A DNA stretch of 64,000 nt from assembly GCF_005116455.1 (NCBI RefSeq), contig NZ_SWBP01000001.1:1116001-1180000 (forward strand), given 5' to 3'. Source of the DNA: Pedobacter cryophilus (GTDB taxonomy: Bacteria; Bacteroidota; Bacteroidia; Sphingobacteriales; Sphingobacteriaceae). Position 1 is the stretch's first letter, and each line of letters starts with the position of its first letter. Shown here piece by piece: positions 34,268-42,422 of the stretch. The translations under genes and the position numbers were made by a program. Below the pieces are notes generated by a model. That model had not been told where the DNA came from, did not search any database, and was given only the letters and a program-made list of their open reading frames with translations.

Positions 34268-35014
34268 CTATGGCGTAGGTTGAAAGGTTTTAACACAATA
34301 ATCATCTTCGGTTGCCCATAAGAAAGCGCCACCTTTTATTCCGTCTCTGTTACTTACAATTTTAATGTTATCATCAAGCTTAAAGCTGATTTTCTTGGCA
34401 TTACCGCCACTTAAATAAAGAAAATCATAGTTTATTACGGTTTTAAAGGTGTGTAACACTTCTTTCATTTTGACGTTCCATTTTTCGAGACCATCTTTTT
34501 CTAATGCTTTATCTCCTATAAAAGAATCGTAATCTTTACTTTTTCTAACCGGAAGATGGGCCAATTCTAAATGAGGTAAAAGTTTTCCATCTATAAATAA
34601 TGCAGTTCCAAAACCTGTTCCTAACGTAATTACCATTTCTAAACCTTTCCTACTAATCACTGCTAAACCCTGAAAATCAGCATCGTTAACTAATCTTACA
34701 GGTTTTTTTAATTCGGATGCTATTACTTCACTCAAATTATAGTTTTCCCAAGCTTGCTTATCTAAATTGGGCGCAGTAATTACTATTCCATCCTTTATAT
34801 AACCCGGAAAACCTATAGATATTTTATCAAAAGGAGGATAGGTTTTAATTAATTCTTTGATAGCCTGAATAACGTTTTCTGGGTTTGCCAGTGTTGGCGT
34901 TGGTATTTTATTGTATGGAAACAGCATTTCCCCATCATTATTAAGTACTGTAGCTTTAATGTGAGAGCCACCAATATCTATGGCTAAAAAGTTTTCTTTT
35001 TTGTTTGATTCCAT
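34268..35014 (-). CDS. ROK-family sugar kinase, polyphosphate-glucokinase-like
   Basis: 248 residues from the chosen ATG; a TTG three codons upstream is less likely. The ATP/phosphate loop LAIDIGGSHIKATVL, the KISIGFPGYIKDG strand, RLVNDADFQGLA with the catalytic-type Asp, and TLGTGFGTALF are typical of ROK kinases. The shape LELAHLPVRKS resembles polyphosphate glucokinase (PpgK), which uses polyphosphate as well as ATP. I do not see the cysteine zinc motif of NagC/GlcK-type ROK proteins. Being next to zwf-pgl, it could supply glucose-6-phosphate; phosphate-donor choice is unresolved. Confidence 0.82.
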   Translation of the reverse strand: MESNKKENFLAIDIGGSHIKATVLNNDGEMLFPYNKIPTPTLANPENVIQAIKELIKTYPPFDKISIGFPGYIKDGIVITAPNLDKQAWENYNLSEVIASELKKPVRLVNDADFQGLAVISRKGLEMVITLGTGFGTALFIDGKLLPHLELAHLPVRKSKDYDSFIGDKALEKDGLEKWNVKMKEVLHTFKTVINYDFLYLSGGNAKKISFKLDDNIKIVSNRDGIKGGAFLWATEDDYCVKTFQPTP

Positions 35015-35231
35015 TTTTAACAATGTTTTTGTTGGTTTATTGGGTATTTATTTCTAAAATAAAATGTTAAAAATTTCTAACACATGGGCTAATTTAAGCA
35101 ATATTGATAAACTAATAGTACAAGATTAAACGTAATTAAATATGAGATTTAAATCTCCTTTTCTGAATTTTTTTATGAATTTTTTTGCCTTTTAATTTTA
35201 ACAACCTTTAAAAATGAAAAGTAATAGCAAC

Positions 35232-35265
35232 AAAAAAGGTTAGACATTTAAATATCTAACCTTTT
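35232..35265 (-). terminator. Rho-independent terminator of metK
   Basis: 11-bp stem AAAAGGTTAGA/TCTAACCTTTT with a partly paired loop, followed on the minus strand by a six-T run. It is 27 bases after the metK stop. Confidence 0.88.
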
Positions 35266-35292
35266 AAAATATTTAGCTAAAGCTGTATATGA

Positions 35293-36546
35293 TTATAAGC
35301 CAAACTCGGCTTTAACTTGATCTACAAAGTCTAATTTTTCCCAAGTAAATAATTCCACTTCTAATTCTTTCACTTCGCCGTTTGCACCGTAAAAAGTCTT
35401 TTTAACAACTTCGTTGGTACGTCCCATGTGGCCATAAGCAGCAGTTTCTGAATAAATTGGGTTTCTCAATTTTAAACGTTGCTCTATAAAATAAGGGCGC
35501 AAATCAAAAATCGCTTCTACTTTTCTAGCAATTTCGCCATCAGTTAAATTCACTTTAGCAGTTCCTTTAGTGTCAACAAAAACACCACAAGGTTTTGCCA
35601 CGCCAATAGCGTAAGAAACTTGTACTAAAACCTCATCAGCAACACCAGCAGCTACTAAATTTTTGGCTATATGACGAGTGGCATAAGCAGCAGATCTATC
35701 TACTTTTGATGGGTCTTTACCAGAGAATGCACCACCACCGTGAGCGCCTTTTCCTCCGTAAGTATCCACAATAATTTTTCTTCCGGTTAAACCAGTATCA
35801 CCATGTGGGCCACCTATTACAAACTTTCCGGTTGGGTTAATATGGTAAGTAATTTGATCATTAAATAAGGTTTGCAGTTCTGCTTTAAGAGATGCTTTTA
35901 CTCTTGGAATCAAAATAGAAATAATGTCTTTCTTGATTTTTGCCAACATGGTAGCTTCCTCATCAAAATCATCATGCTGTGTAGAAATTACAATGCTATC
36001 AATTCTAATAGGTTGATGATCATCATTATACTCAATAGTTACCTGAGATTTTGCATCAGGTCTTAAATAATCGATTTCTTTGTTTTCTCTGCGTAAAGCG
36101 GCAAGCTCTATTAATAATTTATGAGCAAGATCTAACGCCAAAGGCATGTAATTATCGGTTTCATTAGAAGCATAACCAAACATCATTCCTTGGTCGCCAG
36201 CACCTTGCTCTTCTGGATTAGAACGATCTACCCCTTGGTTAATGTCTTGAGATTGATCATGAATAGCAGAAAGAATTCCACAAGAATTAGCTTCAAACAT
36301 GTATTCAGATTTGGTATAACCAATTTTTCTGATCACATCTCTAGCTATTTTTTGAACATCTAAATAAGTTTTAGATTTTACCTCGCCAGCTAAAAACACT
36401 TGTCCGGTAGTTACTAATGTTTCACAAGCAACTTTAGAGTTTTTATCAAAAGCTAAAAAATTATCAATTAGTGCATCCGAAATTTGGTCTGCAACTTTGT
36501 CTGGGTGTCCCTCAGATACAGATTCTGATGTAAATAAATAAGGCAT
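35293..36546 (-). CDS. metK: S-adenosylmethionine synthetase
   Basis: Makes S-adenosylmethionine from methionine and ATP. At 417 residues it is slightly longer than the usual 380-400. Hallmarks: [21 protein letters not shown] at the N-terminus (catalytic His; quoted as SVSEGHPDK), [44 protein letters not shown] (in parts, YGGKGAHGG) and [12 protein letters not shown]. Its leader carries a probable SAM-II riboswitch, fitting feedback control by the product. Single gene with its own terminator, divergent from a lipid kinase. Confidence 0.97.
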   Translation of the reverse strand: MPYLFTSESVSEGHPDKVADQISDALIDNFLAFDKNSKVACETLVTTGQVFLAGEVKSKTYLDVQKIARDVIRKIGYTKSEYMFEANSCGILSAIHDQSQDINQGVDRSNPEEQGAGDQGMMFGYASNETDNYMPLALDLAHKLLIELAALRRENKEIDYLRPDAKSQVTIEYNDDHQPIRIDSIVISTQHDDFDEEATMLAKIKKDIISILIPRVKASLKAELQTLFNDQITYHINPTGKFVIGGPHGDTGLTGRKIIVDTYGGKGAHGGGAFSGKDPSKVDRSAAYATRHIAKNLVAAGVADEVLVQVSYAIGVAKPCGVFVDTKGTAKVNLTDGEIARKVEAIFDLRPYFIEQRLKLRNPIYSETAAYGHMGRTNEVVKKTFYGANGEVKELEVELFTWEKLDFVDQVKAEFGL

Positions 36547-36614
36547 ATTTAAATTTTTAAATTTATCTAATAAAAACTATGAAGGATTGCAAATTAAAGG
36601 TGCTGATGCAGTGA

Positions 36615-36666
36615 GGCTTTAGCAATTTTTTTACGTGGTTGCAATCGTTTCAAATCATTCCACTTT
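36615..36666 (-). promoter_or_regulatory. Probable SAM-II riboswitch in the metK leader
   Basis: Read on the minus strand: GTGG (36663-36660), then TGATTTG, a 9-base stretch, TTGCAACCACGT closing the GTGG/CCAC P1 stem, an A-rich L3 run, and GCTAAA (36623-36618). GTGG..TGATTTG..CCACGT..GCTAAA is the conserved skeleton of SAM-II aptamers, which bind S-adenosylmethionine, and L1 from GATTTG to TTGC has the expected 16 nt. The GC of TTGC can pair with the GC of GCTAAA (pseudoknot core). Caveat: the usual second pseudoknot pairs (ACC with GGU) are not evident, and two extra bases follow the 5' P1 strand. Confidence 0.75.
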
Positions 36667-36674
36667 AATGATTG

Positions 36675-36682
36675 CAAAGGTA
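36675..36682 (-). promoter_or_regulatory. -7 element for metK
   Basis: TACCTTTG, a full TAnnTTTG match on the minus strand, sits about 12 bases upstream of the riboswitch P1. Transcription would start just before the aptamer, about 125 bases upstream of the metK ATG. A clear -33 element is not seen. Confidence 0.6.
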
Positions 36683-36720
36683 TAACAATTTTTATTTTAT
36701 GGAAAAAATAGAATTACTTT

Positions 36721-37617
36721 GTGCATAATTTAAATTTTAAATTTTTGAAAAAGAGGATCCTTTTTATTGTTAACCCAATTTCTGGCGGATTAAACAAAAC
36801 TTTTTTCCCCTCTTTGTTAGATCAGTACTTAGACCATTATCTATTTAATGCGGAAATAGTTTTTTCTGAATACAATGGCCATGCTATGGCATTAGCAGCA
36901 AACGCTGTAAAAGCTAATTTTGATATTATAGTGGCTGTTGGTGGAGATGGAACTATCAATGAAGTAGCTTCTGAAGTGGAATCATCTGGTAAAATAATGG
37001 CAATAATTCCTTGCGGATCTGGCAATGGGCTAGCAAGAACATTAGGCATTCCTTTAAATAATATTAAAGCTATTCAAAGAATTAATTTGTTAAATACCAC
37101 TAAAATAGATGCTGGTATTTTTAACGGAAAGAAATTTTTTAACATGGCAGGTATGGGTTTTGATGCGCATATCAGTGCAATTTTTGCCGGAAATCATAAA
37201 AGAGGATTTAAAGGGTATATAAAAACTACTTTAAAAGAAATCTCAACTTATAAGCCCGAACGGTATATTATTGAAATTGATGGAGAGCAGTTTGAGCGGA
37301 CAGCTTTTATGTTAAGTATTGCCAATTCTTCTCAATATGGTAACAATGCGCATGTTTCTCCAACGGCGTCATTAAAAGATGGTTTACTGGATTATTGTAT
37401 AATAAAGCCTTTTTCAATGTATGCATTCCCAGCATTAGGTTTCAGAATGTTTGCTAAATCTGCTCAATACTCTAAATATGTAGAAATTATTAAAGGAAAA
37501 CAGGTGAGTATTATAAGAGACAAAAGTGGCCCAGTTCATTTAGACGGAGAGCCATCAATGATGGATAAAGATCTGTTGATAACTGTTAAGCATCTGGCCT
37601 TAGAATTGGTTATTTGA
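36721..37617 (+). CDS. Diacylglycerol/lipid kinase family protein (YegS-like)
   Basis: 298 residues. ILFIVNPISGGLNK is the family N-terminus, VGGDGTINEVASE carries the nucleotide-binding GGDGT signature, and PCGSGNGLARTLGIP and FNMAGMGFDAHISA complete the DAGK catalytic domain. SPTASLKDGLLDYCIIKP opens the C-terminal beta domain and HLDGEP closes it. It phosphorylates a lipid such as diacylglycerol at the inner membrane. The start is uncertain: the GTG used here directly follows a degenerate -7 sequence, and a TTG at 36745 (giving KKRILFIVNP at the N-terminus) is equally credible. Confidence 0.88.
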   Translation: MHNLNFKFLKKRILFIVNPISGGLNKTFFPSLLDQYLDHYLFNAEIVFSEYNGHAMALAANAVKANFDIIVAVGGDGTINEVASEVESSGKIMAIIPCGSGNGLARTLGIPLNNIKAIQRINLLNTTKIDAGIFNGKKFFNMAGMGFDAHISAIFAGNHKRGFKGYIKTTLKEISTYKPERYIIEIDGEQFERTAFMLSIANSSQYGNNAHVSPTASLKDGLLDYCIIKPFSMYAFPALGFRMFAKSAQYSKYVEIIKGKQVSIIRDKSGPVHLDGEPSMMDKDLLITVKHLALELVI

Positions 37618-37662
37618 AGTAATTTTTCTTAAATTCATATTCTTTACCTAAAATAACTCAAT

Positions 37663-39102
37663 ATGAAAAAGTGGTGTCTTCTTCTGGTAGTATCTTTTAT
37701 GATTACTGCCACTCAAGCTCAAATCAATATTAAATTAACAAACATTGAAGAGTGGGTTAAAACTAGCTTTGTGGGTCAGGGAGTAGTTATTGGGAATATA
37801 AAAACCAATTTATCTGGTAAAGAAGCGGCAGGTACTTTTTCTAATAATGGGATTTTACAATTGAAAAATGGCTTGGTAATGTCTACCGGAGACATTTCTA
37901 CAATAGCAACTTTAAACGATAAATTTAACGAGAGCACTGCTTTTAAAGCTTTTGGTAAGCCAGATGTGGATAAAGATCTCCAAAAAATCATAAAAGGCGT
38001 CTTTTATGATTTAAGCTTTATTGAGTTTGATTTTGTTCCAAATAATAATAGCATTCAGTTTAATTACCAATTTGGGTCTGAAGAATATCCTGAATTTGTG
38101 GGGTCTGAATTTAACGATGTATTTGCTTTTATTGTTTCTGATGGAGATAGCTCTAAAAACATTGCACTTATTCCTGATAAAAAAACACCGGTAAGTATTA
38201 ATACAGTCAACTTTAAAACCGACTCAACTTATTATATCAACAATAATGTTTTTTCTTTTGTGGTGTCAAACAGAGAAATACCTATAAATACTCAGGAAGA
38301 AGAGGTTTACAGAAGCAAGGTTGGAAAAGTATTATTTGGAATTAAAAAGTTTTTTATCCCTAAAGATTCGGAAGAAGAACTAGAGCGATTGGGTATGCAG
38401 CCTAACGATGCATTGATCAAAAAAGTGAATGATAAACTATATAGAAACCTGCAATTTGACGGTATTACCACCAAATTAGTTGCCCAAACATTTGTTACAC
38501 CCTATAAAAAATATCATCTCAAAATAATTATTGCCGATGTAACAGATAATGTTTACGATTCGGGTGTTTTTTTAGAACAAGGCAGCTTAATTACCAAAAA
38601 AGACATCACTCAACCGGGTTTTGTAGATTATTCAGATCTCGGTAAAGAAATTGATCTTAAAAGGATTCTAAATGGAGAAAAAATACAAGATATATTAATT
38701 CAGATAGAAAAGGATAGCAACAAAAGTAGCCAAGCTATAAATCCCTTATCGGCGGAAGCCAAATCTAATGGCGCCATTATTTATTTTGATTTTGATGATG
38801 CTAAGGTTTTAGAATCTGAAATGAGCAAAATCAAAGCCTTAGCCAAAACTTCTGAAATCTTAGGTAAAGCCTATAAAATAGAGGTAATTGGGCATACGGA
38901 TAGCAGGGGGAGCTTAAATTATAACTTAATGCTTTCTGAAAAAAGAAGTAAGGCTGTGGCCGAATGTTTACAATCTATTTCAACAGGGATTAAAAATATA
39001 GTAATTTCTAACAAAGCTTACCTTGTGCCAGCAAGTGATAATGAAACCGACCAAGGCAGAGCAATGAACAGAAGAGTAGAAATAAAATTTATAAAAAATT
39101 AG
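37663..39102 (+). CDS. OmpA-family protein with choice-of-anchor L domain
   Basis: 479 residues: signal peptide ending TQAQ, then a choice-of-anchor L domain (about 25-200) with the characteristic FGSEEYPEFVGSEFNDVFAF. A linker region follows, then a C-terminal OmpA/MotB domain (about 365-479) with IIYFDFD, IEVIGHTDSRGS and the NRRVEI peptidoglycan-binding end. OmpA domains tether envelope proteins non-covalently to peptidoglycan; choice-of-anchor L domains usually occur in large surface proteins. It stands 3 bases before a SUI1 gene. Role unknown; an envelope structural protein is likely. Confidence 0.86.
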   Translation: MKKWCLLLVVSFMITATQAQINIKLTNIEEWVKTSFVGQGVVIGNIKTNLSGKEAAGTFSNNGILQLKNGLVMSTGDISTIATLNDKFNESTAFKAFGKPDVDKDLQKIIKGVFYDLSFIEFDFVPNNNSIQFNYQFGSEEYPEFVGSEFNDVFAFIVSDGDSSKNIALIPDKKTPVSINTVNFKTDSTYYINNNVFSFVVSNREIPINTQEEEVYRSKVGKVLFGIKKFFIPKDSEEELERLGMQPNDALIKKVNDKLYRNLQFDGITTKLVAQTFVTPYKKYHLKIIIADVTDNVYDSGVFLEQGSLITKKDITQPGFVDYSDLGKEIDLKRILNGEKIQDILIQIEKDSNKSSQAINPLSAEAKSNGAIIYFDFDDAKVLESEMSKIKALAKTSEILGKAYKIEVIGHTDSRGSLNYNLMLSEKRSKAVAECLQSISTGIKNIVISNKAYLVPASDNETDQGRAMNRRVEIKFIKN

Positions 39103-39105
39103 TAA

Positions 39106-39465
39106 ATGAGTAACGATAAGCGCTCTAAAAAATTTAGCAGTTTTGATGGTATTGTTTTTTCTACCAATCCTGATCAGGAATTTTCATCTTTTGAAGAAAA
39201 AATAGAGGAAACTTTAAAGCCGTCTAAACAAGATTTAAGAGTCCAATTAGATAAAAAACAACGAGGCGGTAAAGCCGTAACCTTAATTAGTGGCTTTATT
39301 GGGAGTGATGATGATTTGAAAGTTTTAGGTAAACTTTTGAAGTCTAAATGTGGGGTTGGAGGCTCGGTAAAAGATGGTGAAATTTTGATTCAAGGAGATT
39401 TTAGACAAAAAGTAATGGATTTGCTTTTAAATGAGGGTTTTAAAGTAAAAAAAATTGGAGGGTAA
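39106..39465 (+). CDS. SUI1/YciH-family translation-initiation-factor homologue
   Basis: 119 residues. The C-terminal two-thirds is the SUI1 (eIF1-like) fold: KQRGGKAVTLISGFIG, LKVLGKLLKSKCGVGGSVK, EILIQGDFRQKVMDLL and a closing GFKVKKIGG. The N-terminus is a charged extension. Bacterial YciH proteins are proposed to influence start-codon fidelity on 30S ribosomes; the exact bacterial role is weakly established. It is 3 bases after the choice-of-anchor L gene, an unexpected neighbour, so they probably share a transcript without functional linkage. Confidence 0.9.
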   Translation: MSNDKRSKKFSSFDGIVFSTNPDQEFSSFEEKIEETLKPSKQDLRVQLDKKQRGGKAVTLISGFIGSDDDLKVLGKLLKSKCGVGGSVKDGEILIQGDFRQKVMDLLLNEGFKVKKIGG

Positions 39466-39525
39466 AATACACTAAGTATAATGGTTTTTCTAGCTGATTA
39501 ATAGCAACTTAACACTTAGTGTATT
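39466..39525. repeat. 12-bp inverted repeat between the SUI1 gene and pckA
   Basis: AATACACTAAGT (39466-39477) and ACTTAGTGTATT (39514-39525) are exact reverse complements separated by 36 bases. The spacer contains a small imperfect palindrome. The 9-mer TAGCTGATT occurs at about 39491 and again just outside, at about 39535. No T-run follows, so it is not a canonical terminator; an operator upstream of pckA is possible. Confidence 0.55.
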
Positions 39526-39582
39526 GAGTACAATTAGCTGATTTTTAGGTATTTAAATTCTATTTTTTTGTTTTATTCTAGT

Positions 39583-39590
39583 TATTTTTG
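39583..39590 (+). promoter_or_regulatory. -7 element for pckA
   Basis: TATTTTTG fits TAnnTTTG and ends 18 bases before the pckA ATG, predicting a leader of about 14 nt. No well-spaced -33 element is found. Confidence 0.5.
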
Positions 39591-39608
39591 TGCAACCAAT
39601 TATAACTT

Positions 39609-41189
39609 ATGAATAGGACAGAAATAGGCAAAACAGACCTAAGTCAATTTAATTTTTCAGAAAATTTAGTCATCAATTACCAGCTTGATGTCCCTCAATT
39701 AATGGAGAAAGCCATATTAAGAGGAGAAGGAAAATTAGCTGAAAATGGAGCTTTAGCTATTGATACAGGTACATTTACTGGTCGGTCGCCAAAAGACAGG
39801 TTTATTGTAGAAGATGAACATACCGCAGAAAATGTTTGGTGGGGAGATATCAACATTAAGTTTGATGCACAAAAATTTGATAAGCTCTATCAAAAAGTAA
39901 TCAACTATTTAAATACCAAAGAAGAGATTTTTGTAAGAAATTCTATGGCTTGCGCCGATGAAAATTATCAAATTCCTATTTTGGTAGTTACCGAAACAGC
40001 ATTTCAAAACCTTTTTGCCCATCACTTATTTTTAAGACCCGAGGAAACAAAGGTTATTCCAGCATTAGAGCAATGGACAGTTATTGCTGCCCCAGGTTTT
40101 AAAGCCGATCCTGAGATTGATGGAACTCGTCAATTCAATTTTTCTATCATTAATTTTTCCAGAAAGATCATTTTAATTGGAGGTACTGCATATACAGGTG
40201 AAATTAAAAAGGGAATTTTTTCAGTTTTGAATTTTATTTTACCTCATCAGCACCAGGTATTATCTATGCATTGCTCTGCAAATGTGGGTAAAAAAGGCGA
40301 TACGGCTATTTTCTTCGGATTATCAGGAACAGGGAAAACAACCTTATCTGCTGATCCGGATAGAGCTTTAATTGGAGATGATGAACATGGTTGGAGTGAT
40401 GAAGGTGTGTTTAATTTTGAGGGCGGTTGTTACGCTAAATGCATAGATTTAAGCGAGGATAAAGAACCTGAAATTTTTAATGCCATAAAATTTGGAGCTT
40501 TACTAGAGAACATAAATTTTTATGAAGGTACACGTACCGTGGATTATTCTGATATTCAAAAAACAGAAAATACAAGAGTAGCTTATCCTTTAAATTACAT
40601 TAAAAATGCGGTAATTCCGTCTAAAGCAGCCATCCCAAAAAATATATTCTTTTTAACCGCCGATGCTTTTGGCGTTTTACCTCCAATTTCTAAGCTCACC
40701 TCACAGCAAGCAATGTATCATTTTATTTCTGGTTACACTGCAAAAGTAGCCGGAACGGAAGCAGGCATTACTGAGCCACAAACTACTTTTTCTGCTTGTT
40801 TTGGAAAAGCCTTTATGCCATTACATCCGGGTGCTTATGCCGAATTGTTAGGCGATAAAATCGAAAAACATGGAGTAAACGTTTGGTTAATAAACACAGG
40901 TTGGTCTGGCGGTCCTTACGGCGTTGGTAAAAGAATCAAGTTGGCTTACACTAGAGCCATGATTCATGCTGTATTAGAAGACACTTTGATAGATGCAGAT
41001 TATCAAACACATCCTGTTTTTGATTTAGAAATGCCAGTTTCTTGTTTTGGAGTTCCGTCAGAAATCCTTAATCCTAGAAATACATGGGTAAATAAAGCCG
41101 CTTATGATTTAAAAGCCGAGGAATTATCTGAATCTTTTAAAAGTAATTTTCAGCAGTTTGAAGATAAATTAACTTATGAGATAAAATGA
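39609..41189 (+). CDS. pckA: Phosphoenolpyruvate carboxykinase (ATP)
   Basis: First step of gluconeogenesis: oxaloacetate plus ATP to phosphoenolpyruvate. 526 residues, as usual. Signatures: TGRSPKDRFIVED, the metal-binding HCSANVGKKGDTAIFFGLSG region (in parts, MHCSANVGKKGD), kinase-1a P-loop GLSGTGKTTLS, LIGDDEHGWSDEGVFNFEGG (in parts, GDDEHGW, FEGGCYAK) and the adenine-site region TRVAYPLNYI. The GTGKT loop marks the ATP-dependent class. Single gene with a -7 element before and a strong terminator after it. Confidence 0.97.
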   Translation: MNRTEIGKTDLSQFNFSENLVINYQLDVPQLMEKAILRGEGKLAENGALAIDTGTFTGRSPKDRFIVEDEHTAENVWWGDINIKFDAQKFDKLYQKVINYLNTKEEIFVRNSMACADENYQIPILVVTETAFQNLFAHHLFLRPEETKVIPALEQWTVIAAPGFKADPEIDGTRQFNFSIINFSRKIILIGGTAYTGEIKKGIFSVLNFILPHQHQVLSMHCSANVGKKGDTAIFFGLSGTGKTTLSADPDRALIGDDEHGWSDEGVFNFEGGCYAKCIDLSEDKEPEIFNAIKFGALLENINFYEGTRTVDYSDIQKTENTRVAYPLNYIKNAVIPSKAAIPKNIFFLTADAFGVLPPISKLTSQQAMYHFISGYTAKVAGTEAGITEPQTTFSACFGKAFMPLHPGAYAELLGDKIEKHGVNVWLINTGWSGGPYGVGKRIKLAYTRAMIHAVLEDTLIDADYQTHPVFDLEMPVSCFGVPSEILNPRNTWVNKAAYDLKAEELSESFKSNFQQFEDKLTYEIK

Positions 41190-41271
41190 CAACAGTTTTT
41201 ACGGTAATAAATTAATAACTAAAAATTAAAGAGATAAATTTGGTTTTTAGTATTAAAATGGTTTTTATTGT

Positions 41272-41305
41272 AAAAGAATTGTCCTGATGGGGCAATTTTT
41301 TTTTA
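41272..41305 (+). terminator. Rho-independent terminator of pckA
   Basis: 8-bp stem AATTGTCC/GGGCAATT (one T-G pair) with a 5-nt loop, extended by A-T pairs and running into nine consecutive T. It is about 85 bases after the pckA stop. Confidence 0.82.
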
Positions 41306-41394
41306 TTACGGCGTTTATTGAAAGCCTATATTAGAGGGAATCAAGAAAACTTTGTAATAATTTTAGTGGATCGCATAAAAATTTTGATTTTAAA

Positions 41395-41423
41395 TTGATT
41401 TTAAAGTTTAAATCATAAATTTG
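41395..41423 (+). promoter_or_regulatory. Promoter of the exbB-exbD-tonB operon
   Basis: TTG (41395-41397), 18-base spacer, TAAATTTG (41416-41423): a full match to the Bacteroidota -33/-7 pattern. It predicts a leader of about 90 nt before exbB. Confidence 0.65.
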
Positions 41424-41517
41424 TTATTCACTTTTTTAAAATTGTCATCATAACAATCATTATCAAATAATCAAACACACACATTAATTTATTCAAAAAC
41501 TTAAAAACTAAAAAACA

Positions 41518-42345
41518 ATGGCAAACGCACCAAAACCTACTATGGCTAAGAAAGAGAACTCAAAGGGTTCAGGGATTTTCGCAGGACTAGCTATCGTCAT
41601 CTGCATCGTTATCGGATGGGCTTTATTTTTAATTGTAATGGGCAACGGATCAAATTTTCAAGGCGGTGTGAACACCGGTCAGCCACTACCAGGTAATTAC
41701 TTCGGAATGGTTTACAAAGGAGGATACATTGTACCTTTCTTAATGTCAATGTTTTTAATGGTAATTGTATTTTCTATTGAGCGTTTCTTTGTAATCAGTA
41801 AAGCTGCTGGTACAGGTAATGTAGACGTTTTTGTGAAAAAAGTACAATCTATGCTTTCTTCAAACAACGTAGATGGCGCAATTAGCGAATGTGACAAACA
41901 AAAAGGTTCTGTTGCTGCGGTAATAAAATCAGGTTTGTTAAAATACAAAGAAGTTGAATCTGATACAATTATGGATACAGAACAAAAATGTTTAGCTATC
42001 CAGAAAGATATTGAAGAAGCAACAGCATTAGAAATGCCAATGTTAGAGCAAAATTTAACCATTATTGCAACATTAGTATCAGTTGGAACTTTAGCCGGAT
42101 TATTGGGTACGGTAACAGGTATGATCAAGGCCTTTGCAGGTTTAGCTGCTGCTGGAGCTGCCGATTCTGCTGAATTAGCAAACGGTATTTCTGAAGCCTT
42201 AATTAACACTGCAACAGGAATTGCAACTTCATTATTCGCTGTAATTTCTTACAACTTCTTTACTTCTAAAATAGATAGTTTAACGTATTCAATAGATGAA
42301 GCTGGTTTCTCTATTGTTCAAACTTACGCTGCAACTCATAAATAA
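41518..42345 (+). CDS. exbB: ExbB/TolQ/MotA-family proton channel protein
   Basis: 275 residues. Inner-membrane subunit that, with ExbD, turns the proton gradient into TonB motion. Seen: an extra N-terminal membrane segment (about residues 19-42), a second segment before SIERFFVIS (about 70-90), a cytoplasmic region, and the paired helices LTIIATLVSVGTLAGLLGTV and NGISEALINTATGIATSLFA (about 178-255), the ExbB core. First gene of the energy-transduction operon. A terminator-like hairpin follows before exbD, so this gene may be expressed more than the rest. Confidence 0.94.
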   Translation: MANAPKPTMAKKENSKGSGIFAGLAIVICIVIGWALFLIVMGNGSNFQGGVNTGQPLPGNYFGMVYKGGYIVPFLMSMFLMVIVFSIERFFVISKAAGTGNVDVFVKKVQSMLSSNNVDGAISECDKQKGSVAAVIKSGLLKYKEVESDTIMDTEQKCLAIQKDIEEATALEMPMLEQNLTIIATLVSVGTLAGLLGTVTGMIKAFAGLAAAGAADSAELANGISEALINTATGIATSLFAVISYNFFTSKIDSLTYSIDEAGFSIVQTYAATHK

Positions 42346-42357
42346 ATAAGTTAGTAA

Positions 42358-42392
42358 AAAAGGCTTTTATGCATAATAAGAGCCTTTTAATT
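42358..42392 (+). terminator. Terminator-like hairpin between exbB and the first exbD
   Basis: 8-bp stem AAAAGGCT/AGCCTTTT, extended by TTTAT/ATAAG-type pairs to about 13 bp with a 5-nt loop, ending in TTTTAATTAA. It starts 12 bases after the exbB stop and lies inside the operon, so it should cause partial termination. Confidence 0.75.
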
Positions 42393-42422
42393 AATTTTTA
42401 ACTAACTCATAAACTTAATAAG

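Larger units (their letters stand above)
41190..41517. other. 328-bp intergenic region before exbB
   Basis: Contains the pckA terminator in its left part and the promoter of the exbB-tonB operon in its right part. The about 90-nt leader of exbB is very AT-rich with CACACACA near 41474; no ORF or aptamer is recognised. Confidence 0.6.

Noticed and set aside
41712-42209. 165-codon open frame antisense to exbB
   Set aside because: It is the reverse shadow of a strongly conserved ExbB; the Ala/Ser/Ile-rich translation has no recognisable domain.
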